From: Papio anubis
Lineage: Eukaryota > Chordata > Mammalia > Primates > Cercopithecidae
DNA: 64,000 nt
Direction of reading: 5' to 3'
NCBI RefSeq assembly: GCF_008728515.1
Contig: NC_044977.1
Span: forward strand, 7,711,501-7,775,500
The translations under genes were made by a program, and so were the position numbers. Below the pieces are notes generated by a model. That model did not search any database. It saw only the letters and a program-made list of their open reading frames with translations, and was not told where the DNA came from. Every line of letters begins with the position of its first letter. Position 1 is the stretch's first letter. Below, piece after piece: positions 61,675 through 64,000 of this stretch.

Positions 61675-61685
61675 ACATTTCTTTT

Positions 61686-62727
61686 CTTCCTCATCTCACT
61701 CTCTCCAGTTCCTCACTTCACTTCCTGAAGTCACCTCCAGATCAACTACCTGCTCTCAAACCCCTGCCTTAGGGTCTGTTTTTGGCAAAGCCCAACGAAT
61801 AAAAAAGAAGACTGCCATGATTATTCAATATTTTAAACATACCCAAGTAGAAATATTATATAGGACATTCAATACACTGTTCTAAAACTCAATGGATGTG
61901 TTTTTGGCAGAGAGGTAATAATTGCTTCATACGCATAGATGAAAGTCTTCCTAGAGAGAGAGACAATGAGAAGAAAAAATAGCCAAGGGCTTGGCTTTGA
62001 TTAAATGAAATATATCAAGGTAGATAGAGGAGGGCAAGATGACAACAGATGCTGAAGACACAAGGGAAGTTCATGGAGGGACTCCAAATAAGAAAACGTT
62101 ATTGAAGCATATGTAAGAGTTCCCAGTAGTTAAATATATTAATGCCTAAGAATTCTCTATTATAGTTGAGATATGAAATTACTTTTGCTAGAATGATGGG
62201 CAGAAGCCACATAAAATTGGTTTAATGGAAGATGAAAACAATGGAGAACTATCATATCAATAACTGATCTGTAAGTAGAGAACATATTAATTCCATGAAC
62301 CATCTACTTCAATGGAAAATTCAAAGACTGTATTGACTTATTAAATTCCAAAGAATCTATCTGCTCCTATTTTGATTTTCACATACTAACCACACAGAGT
62401 ATTTGGAGTATTTATATTTTTGCTATTTATGTTTAAATGTATACATTTAATGGATATTTTAAGCTGAAAAGATAACTACAATTACTTAAGTTTTACCACA
62501 AAAACATGTCATGTGATTAAGTCACTGTGGAGCAAATATAAAAAGTAGAACATCTTTTTTTAAGCTGACTCTTATCTTAGGCAAGATATGCAGTAAACTC
62601 AAGTGGGCATGTATAAGCTTGTGTCTAAAACTGATATATATATAGATACACATATATATATAAATATTAAAACCTTTTATTTGGAGAAAAAATGCATGGA
62701 AATAAAGTAAGTATGTCTACCATTTTT
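61686..62727. other. Unique AT-rich interval
   Basis: No gene or transposable element recognised. A TA-rich tract with GATACACA sits at about 62633-62667. Confidence 0.5.
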
Positions 62728-62856
62728 TTTAACAGGCAGTGACATGATCACAGCTTACTGCAACTTCAAACTCTCGAAGTCCTAGACTCAAGTGGTCCAT
62801 CTGCCTCAGCCTCCCAAGTAGCTGGGGCTATAGGTGCACGTCTCCATGCCTGGCTA

Positions 62857-62907
<51 letters not shown>

Positions 62908-63032
62908 TTTTAGTAGATGTGGGGTCTTGCGATGTTGCTTAAGCTGGTCTTGAATTCCTGGGCTCAAGTGATCTCCTCATCTCGGCCTCCCAAAGTGCTG
63001 GGATTACAAGCATGATCTACTGTGCCTGGCTC
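62728..63032 (-). mobile_element. Old Alu (AluJ type), antisense, with internal (ATT)n
   Basis: Antisense Alu: GGCAGTGACATGATCACAGC, CCTCAGCCTCCCAAGTAGC and, at the 5' end, GGGATTACAAGCATGATC. The middle A-rich linker has grown into about 14 ATT/TTA units at 62863-62906. Confidence 0.92.
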
Positions 63033-64000
63033 TAATAACAAATTTTTAAACCCCCAATGACATATTGAGAATAAAAGGTATAGTGGCACTGTTAAGAACA
63101 CAATTTCTGAAGTTGGTCTGCCTGGATTTGAATCCTGTGTCCCACTCTTTCCTCTCTTTGTGATCTTAGGCAATTTATTTTATCTGCCTATGCCATCATT
63201 TCTTACTCTGAAAAAAAAAGGAACAATTATAAAAGTGTTTTCATAGAATTACCAGGAGATCAAGCCAGTTAATCCATGTAAACACTTAAAATATAATTGA
63301 TATGTTGTAAATACTCAGTTAATATTATTTTATTAAGTGTTTATTATACATACAGTTATATAATATGTGTATTGCAATATTACCCATTATCTTTTTTTAA
63401 AATATCTCTTTGACCTACTAAGTTACTACAGTTTAGGAACTTTAAGGGAATCACTAATGCATCTAGCTTATCAAAAAAGAATCAATTGTAATTCTTAGTT
63501 TCTTACCTTGTATACTGTATTTGTCGCCAAAAAGTCAGTAGTTTTTCTCTCTTCTGTCTGAGAGGTCAGTTACCGAATTTATTAATACAAAGGAATTTTG
63601 AAGACACTCATGAGCAAGGGCATGAAAAAGTACACAAACACATCTCTTAATTAATTTGTTTATGTGGCATTCTGCCTTCATTCTCTCTGAAAACAGATAC
63701 TTAGGAAATTAGTCATATATCTTCTCTCTGTATTCTTTCATTTCACAAATATTTATGAAAGATTCAAAATTTAAGACAGAATTACTTCAATAAGTAAAGA
63801 AAAGATATTCCTGGAGGATATCAGACAATGACAGATTTGCATTTGTAGTTCAATAAAATACTGAAGGTGGGAAAGGACAGAGAAATGATCTGATATCTGA
63901 TGTTATATGCTACCTGTTTCAATTGTTAAATTTGGCTCTTTCCTTCTCTCTATACCTCCCTTTACCTCTGCGTATCTGCATGTGGCCTAGCCTTTTTCAT
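63033..64000. other. Unique AT-rich sequence to window end
   Basis: No repeat or gene seen. The segment 63060-63200 (AATTTCTGAAGTTGGTCTGC, CTTAGGCAATTTATTTTATC) is reminiscent of an old MIR SINE core, but I do not call it firmly. Confidence 0.45.

Noticed and set aside
63060..63200. MIR SINE
   Set aside because: A few phrases resemble the MIR core (GATCTTAGGCAATTTATTTT), but I cannot confirm the order or extent by eye, so it is only mentioned in the flank note.

Overview
This is nuclear DNA from a primate, most likely an Old World monkey (Cercopithecidae). Alu and primate L1 copies place it in primates. Several young AluY copies carry the variants GGCTCAAGCC and CCGGGCGAGGTGG instead of the ape forms GGCTCACGCC and CCGGGCGTGGTGG, which points to the cercopithecid AluY lineage. 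The window is AT-rich and gene-poor. I find no host coding exon, tRNA, rRNA, CRISPR array or bacterial-type operon. Every long reading frame with recognisable protein similarity comes from a transposable element. The window is intergenic or deep-intron sequence built up by nested insertions.

Layout: 1-1.7 kb is unique sequence. About 1.7-6.5 kb is a decayed class I endogenous retrovirus on the minus strand (3' LTR, env, integrase, RNase H, reverse transcriptase) with no gag or 5' LTR. 6.9-10.0 kb is a plus-strand L1 split by two Alus. 10-17 kb is mostly unique, with an MLT1 LTR, a small minisatellite, two Alus and an old L1 end. 17.2-18.5 kb is a solitary LTR split by a young AluY and abutting an MLT1. 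18.5-22.9 kb is unique. 22.9-24.8 kb is a minus-strand L1PA joined directly to an Alu. 24.8-33.4 kb is largely unique. 33.4-37.3 kb holds old L1 pieces, a head-to-head MaLR pair and two AluY copies.

38.8-41.8 kb is one L1 insertion with a 5' inversion (twin priming), later hit by a hAT transposon and two Alus. 42.8-46.8 kb is another minus-strand L1. 47.2-47.6 kb is an MLT1. From about 47.6 to 58.3 kb an old L1M copy is split by a nearly full-length minus-strand L1 (49.4-57.0 kb), which itself carries two LTR-type insertions. 58.3-64 kb has a heavily altered Alu, a MaLR LTR, a very short L1 end, an Alu with an (ATT)n expansion, and unique DNA.

There is no functional gene set here. What can be read is a relative order of insertions: old L1M, L2-like-age MaLR LTRs and hAT first, then L1PB/L1PA copies, then cercopithecid AluY. 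I found no undescribed biological system. The most unusual items are rearrangements inside L1 copies: the twin-primed L1 with a displaced internal duplication and a long dinucleotide hairpin, and the Alu/L1 junction. Repeat family names are from memory of consensus features, and boundaries are approximate to about 5-30 bases unless target-site duplications are given.
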